From NCBI GenBank assembly GCA_964628055.1, contig CAZVNL010000031.1, positions 1-28,553 of the forward strand: a DNA stretch of 28,553 bases. Direction: 5' to 3'. The notes under the pieces are model-generated. The model was not told the origin of the DNA. It ran no database searches and saw nothing but the letters and a program-made list of their open reading frames with translations. Positions 25,380 through 28,553 of this stretch are shown here, in pieces (positions within the stretch are counted from its first letter, which is position 1; every line of letters starts with the position of its first letter). The position numbers and the translations under genes are program-made. Origin of the DNA: CAZBEL01 sp964628055 (GTDB taxonomy: Bacteria; Fidelibacterota; Marinisomatia; Marinisomatales; TCS56).

Positions 25380-25586
25380 ATGAAAAAGAGCATTCACCCC
25401 GAGTATAAATTAGGAACAGTACACTGCGCTTGTGGTAATACCTTCCAGGTGTACAGCACCATCGGGGATCAAAGAATTGAGATCTGCTCAGAATGCCATC
25501 CCTTTTTCACCGGGAAACAAAAACTGGTGGACACCGCTGGACGCATCGAACAGTTCCGGAAAAAGTACGCCCAGTCCAAGCAGTGA
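25380..25586 (+). CDS. rpmE: 50S ribosomal protein L31 (zinc-binding form)
   Basis: A 68-aa ribosomal protein of the large-subunit central protuberance and bridge region. It is the C+ type: C16 and C18 (HCACGNTF) with C36 and C39 (EICSECHPFFTGKQK) form the zinc site. The start MKKSIHPEYK is typical. The AAGGAG ribosome site overlaps the stop of the aminotransferase. The zinc-containing form is often paired elsewhere with a zinc-free L31 used during zinc limitation; none is in this window. Confidence 0.97.
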   Translation: MKKSIHPEYKLGTVHCACGNTFQVYSTIGDQRIEICSECHPFFTGKQKLVDTAGRIEQFRKKYAQSKQ

Positions 25587-25658
25587 GCGCATTCATCGAA
25601 TTCATAGCCTTTTAAAACATAAAGTCCAATTACCGTGAGACCCCTAACGCTTCTGTTA

Positions 25659-26600
25659 ATGAAACCTGCCATTTTGGTTGGGGGACAAGCGGTCATCGAG
25701 GGGGTGATGATGCGTGTGCCGGGAGCCTATGCCACGGCCGTGCGGGCACCCGATGGAGAATTGCACATACAGCGCGAACCCTTCACTTCCCTCACTGAGC
25801 GGAAACGTATCTTGAAATGGCCCATCCTGCGGGGAATGGTCGCCCTCTACGAGGCTCTAAAAATGGGCTTGGCAACCTTACAATGGTCGGCAGAAATCGC
25901 CATGCCCGAGGAGGAAACAGCAAAATCTTCCGGGCGCTTTTCCACGATCATCTCCGCTCTCGTAGCCTTGGCTCTGGCCGTGGGCCTCTTCATGGTGGCT
26001 CCCCTCTGGATCACAACCTCCCTGCTGAACATTGAAAAGGAGGCCATCCTTTTCAATTTGGTAGCCGGTATTTTCCGGATTGCTTTTTTTGTGGCCTACC
26101 TGGGAGCGATTTCCCTGCTAAAAGATGTACGCCGCCTATTTCAGTACCATGGGGCTGAACACCGCGTCGTATACAATTTCGAGTCCGGACAAGATATAAC
26201 CGTAGAAAATGCCCAACGTTTTCCCACTCAACACCCCCGTTGCGGAACCAGTTTTCTTTTTATCGTCTTGCTCACAGCTATCATTGTTTTCGCCGGTATC
26301 GACACGCTCCTCATCTGGTCTCTGGGCACCATTAATTTGCCATTACGCCTTGCAGTTCACCTGCCCCTCATTCCGTTGGTGAGTGGTGTTGCCTACGAAC
26401 TCATCAAACTTTCTGCTCGCCACGGTGACCGGGTGGTTTTCATGATGCTCCGGGCTCCAGGGCTGTTGTTACAGAGAATTACCACCAAGCTTCCTGAAGA
26501 CGAGATGGTTACGGTAGCCATAAAAGCCTTGCAAACGGCGTTTGGTGAACGTTATCCGAAGATGGTAGGCCGTAAATATATCGCCGAGGCTATAGGGTGA
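25659..26600 (+). CDS. DUF1385 / YqhQ-like membrane protein
   Basis: An approximately 313-aa integral membrane protein of the DUF1385 family, whose role is unknown. The diagnostic N-terminal block VGGQAVIEGVMMRVPGA lies at residues 7-23. YHGAEHRVVYNFESG and PTQHPRCGTSFLF are the other family signatures, with hydrophobic segments in the centre (ALVALALAVGLFMVAPLWI) and after the HPRCGTSF motif. ATG 25659 matches the family N-terminus. A GTG at 25635 would add eight residues, and neither has a clear ribosome site. DUF1385 genes commonly lie between rpmE and prfA, as here. prfA overlaps its stop by GTGA. Confidence 0.88.
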   Translation: MKPAILVGGQAVIEGVMMRVPGAYATAVRAPDGELHIQREPFTSLTERKRILKWPILRGMVALYEALKMGLATLQWSAEIAMPEEETAKSSGRFSTIISALVALALAVGLFMVAPLWITTSLLNIEKEAILFNLVAGIFRIAFFVAYLGAISLLKDVRRLFQYHGAEHRVVYNFESGQDITVENAQRFPTQHPRCGTSFLFIVLLTAIIVFAGIDTLLIWSLGTINLPLRLAVHLPLIPLVSGVAYELIKLSARHGDRVVFMMLRAPGLLLQRITTKLPEDEMVTVAIKALQTAFGERYPKMVGRKYIAEAIG

Positions 26601-27658
26601 AGGACAAGATTAGCGCAATTATCGACCGTTTTGCCGACTTGGGTCAACAGTTGGCTGATTCGGCCATCATCAAGGACCAGGTGAAATACCGACAACTGGC
26701 CAAGGAACATCGTCACCTGGAACCAATCGTGGCTAAGGGCCGTGATTACCTCATGATTCTGGAGCGTATTGCAGAGGACGAAAAGCTGCTCTCTGGAACG
26801 GATGAAGAACTGAAAACCATTGCGGGAGAGGAATATCACAACTTAATCCAACAACGTCAACGGGTAGAGGAAGAGTTAAAATTACTCCTTTTGCCTCGAG
26901 ACCCTCGAGATGACCGGAACATTATCGTGGAGATAAGGGCCGGCACCGGTGGTGAAGAAGCAGCCCTGTTCGCCGCGGACCTATTTCGAATGTACTCCCT
27001 GTATGCTGAACGGAGGAATTGGAAGCAAAACGTCTTAGACACCAATGAGACGGGTATCGGTGGGTTCAAGGAGATTATCTTTTCCCTGGAGGGGAAAGGC
27101 GTCTACGGACAAATGAAATACGAGAGTGGGGTACATCGGGTTCAGCGGGTGCCAAAAACCGAAACCGGAGGACGATTGCACACTTCCGCCGCAACGGTGG
27201 CTGTGCTCCCCGAGGCTGAAGAGGCGGACATAACGATCCAGGATGGCGACTTGAAAATTGACACCTTCCGGGCCAGTGGGGCGGGCGGGCAACACGTAAA
27301 CAAAACCGAATCGGCCATCCGCATCACGCACCTCCCCACGGGCGTGGTGGTGACTTGCCAGGACGAGAAATCGCAACACAAAAACAAATCGGCTGCCTTG
27401 AAAGTACTCCGGGCGCGACTTTTGGCCCTGGAACAGGAACGGTTACAAAAAGAACGGGCCGACGTGCGCCGCTCCATGGTTTCCACCGGCGATCGTTCCG
27501 TCAAGATACGCACCTACAACTTTCCCCAGGGACGCCTTACCGACCACCGTATCAACTACACTTCCTACCGTTTGGAAGAAATTTTAGACGGGGACCTCAC
27601 GGAACTGCTCGAGCAACTAAAACTCACCGACCAGCAGGCCCAATTACAGGCCAATTAG
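26597..27658 (+). CDS. prfA: Peptide chain release factor 1
   Basis: RF1 reads UAA and UAG stop codons and releases the finished peptide. The 353-aa protein has an N-terminal coiled domain (1-100), RAGTGGEEAALFA (114-126), and the codon-reading PxT tripeptide as PKT (186-188) in RVQRVPKTETGGRLHTS. The catalytic GGQ is at 230-232 in SGAGGQHVNKT. Use of PxT rather than SPF marks it as RF1, not RF2. The start is GTG, overlapping the upstream TGA. prmC, whose product methylates the GGQ glutamine, starts on its last base. Confidence 0.97.
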   Translation: MKDKISAIIDRFADLGQQLADSAIIKDQVKYRQLAKEHRHLEPIVAKGRDYLMILERIAEDEKLLSGTDEELKTIAGEEYHNLIQQRQRVEEELKLLLLPRDPRDDRNIIVEIRAGTGGEEAALFAADLFRMYSLYAERRNWKQNVLDTNETGIGGFKEIIFSLEGKGVYGQMKYESGVHRVQRVPKTETGGRLHTSAATVAVLPEAEEADITIQDGDLKIDTFRASGAGGQHVNKTESAIRITHLPTGVVVTCQDEKSQHKNKSAALKVLRARLLALEQERLQKERADVRRSMVSTGDRSVKIRTYNFPQGRLTDHRINYTSYRLEEILDGDLTELLEQLKLTDQQAQLQAN

Positions 27659-28536
27659 TGCCTTTAAAACAAAGTCCCAGTCCCACTTACCGACGAACCC
27701 AAAGGCTCATCCAAGAAGCCAGTGCACTCCTGGAGAGTAAGGGTTTCTCCTCCCCCAAAACAGATGTTGAATGGCTTTTGGAAACGTTGCTGGACTGCTC
27801 CCGCAGTGAACTCTACGAGCACGGGGAAAAGGAGTTAACTGATGTCCAATGGAACACCTTTAACGCCTGGTTCCAACGTCGATTAAACCGGGAGCCAGTT
27901 CAATACATAACCGGTTGGGCCGAATTTTACAGCCGGCGCTTTACCGTCACACCCGCCGTCTTAATCCCTCGACCGGAAACCGAACGCCTCATAGATGTGG
28001 CGCTCTACACCATGGGAGGACGGACTGCCCCTCGTATCCTGGACGCGGGAACCGGCTCCGGCTGCATGGCACTCACTCTGGCAAAAGAACTTCCCCACGC
28101 CAAAATCACCGCCCTGGATGTGTCCGGGGAAGCCCTAAGCATAGCCCGCCAAAATGCCCGGGACTTAGAGGTGAAAAATGTCTCCCTCCAGCAAGACGAT
28201 ATTTTAAGCAATGTCCCCGAAGGCTCTTTTGACCTGATCGTATCTAATCCCCCTTATATTCCCGCCAAAGAAGTTCCCCTTCTCATGCCCGAAATTCAAG
28301 AGTATGAACCCCACCTGGCCCTCACAGACCTGGCCGATGGTCTCACTTTCTACCGCCGTTTAGCCTACCTGGCCCCCTGGATCTTAAACCCCGGAGGTTG
28401 GATCGTCATGGAAGTAGGCCTGGGAGACCACCCGCAACGGGCTTTGGCTGTCTTTCAAGAGGAAGGCTATAAAAAAATTACGCTCATCAAAGACTATAAC
28501 GGGGACGAACGGGTACTCAGGGTCGGGACAGGGTAG
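27658..28536 (+). CDS. prmC: Release factor glutamine methyltransferase
   Basis: PrmC uses S-adenosylmethionine to methylate the glutamine of the GGQ motif in release factors (Q232 of the adjacent RF1). The 292-aa protein has an N-terminal helical domain (1-85, ending REPVQYITGWAEF), VLIPRPETE (101-109), SAM motif I ILDAGTGSGCMAL (127-139), and the catalytic NPPY (197-200) in VSNPPYIPAKEV. The GTG start at 27658 shares one base with the prfA stop (TAGTG). The frame stays open far upstream inside prfA, but that part is unrelated to the family. The stop lies 17 nt before the window ends. Confidence 0.96.
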   Translation: MPLKQSPSPTYRRTQRLIQEASALLESKGFSSPKTDVEWLLETLLDCSRSELYEHGEKELTDVQWNTFNAWFQRRLNREPVQYITGWAEFYSRRFTVTPAVLIPRPETERLIDVALYTMGGRTAPRILDAGTGSGCMALTLAKELPHAKITALDVSGEALSIARQNARDLEVKNVSLQQDDILSNVPEGSFDLIVSNPPYIPAKEVPLLMPEIQEYEPHLALTDLADGLTFYRRLAYLAPWILNPGGWIVMEVGLGDHPQRALAVFQEEGYKKITLIKDYNGDERVLRVGTG

Positions 28537-28553
28537 ATATAAGCAACGATATC

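Noticed and set aside
27355..27657. Upstream extension of prmC to an ATG inside prfA
   Set aside because: The added 101 residues are in another frame of prfA and do not resemble PrmC; the GTG at 27658 gives the normal family length.

Overview
The window looks like a chromosomal segment from a Gram-negative, flagellated bacterium of the FCB superphylum (Fibrobacteres-Chlorobi-Bacteroidetes and relatives such as Marinimicrobia, Calditrichaeota, KSB1 or Ignavibacteria). The evidence is a large secreted protein ending in the NYPNPFNP-type sorting domain used by type IX secretion (T9SS), a PorV/PorQ-like outer-membrane barrel, a large helix-hairpin-helix-type barrel protein, and MotA/MotB stators. 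The phylum cannot be fixed from sequence reading alone. Genes are tightly packed, often with 1-4 nt stop/start overlaps, and about 10 of the 26 main genes use GTG or TTG starts. No tRNA, rRNA, CRISPR array, transposase or phage gene was seen.

Layout. 1-63: degenerate 7-nt repeats. 64-3291 (-): T9SS cargo-like protein with propeller, ASH and VCBS repeats. 3292-3523: divergent control region with a possible 23-aa leader ORF. 3524-5671 (+): motA, motB and a secreted SH3-like protein. 5929-7568 (-): eno then ftsB, a pairing widespread in bacteria. 7922-14742: surface-polysaccharide cluster with a FemAB/GNAT-like transferase, a Wzx-type flippase, three GT-B glycosyltransferases (one on the minus strand) and a GT2 glycosyltransferase.

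14743-15468 is the most unusual non-coding and small-gene stretch. A leader with competing inverted repeats and an intrinsic-terminator-like hairpin precedes two tandem small membrane proteins (69 and 71 aa). These are paralogues sharing GLAGLLAL at the same residue positions, and each gene is separated from the next by a strong hairpin and carries a strong Shine-Dalgarno. I do not recognise the family.

15547-21732 (+): PorV-like barrel, helix-hairpin-helix-type barrel, cell-wall amidase, murI and folC in one run with short overlaps. 21845-24168 (+): rho followed by an orphan Cas6-like (RAMP-fold) protein. It has the glycine-rich loop of Cas6, seems to lack the usual N-terminal catalytic histidine, and carries a long charged tail, with no CRISPR array or other cas gene in view. 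24173-28536 (+): class I aminotransferase, rpmE (L31), a YqhQ-like DUF1385 protein, prfA and prmC. The last two form the known release-factor and glutamine-methyltransferase pair.

Together the window is mostly housekeeping (glycolysis, division, wall turnover, folate, termination of transcription and translation) plus envelope building. The two points most likely to be new biology are the small membrane-protein pair with its structured leader, and the Cas6-like protein linked to rho.
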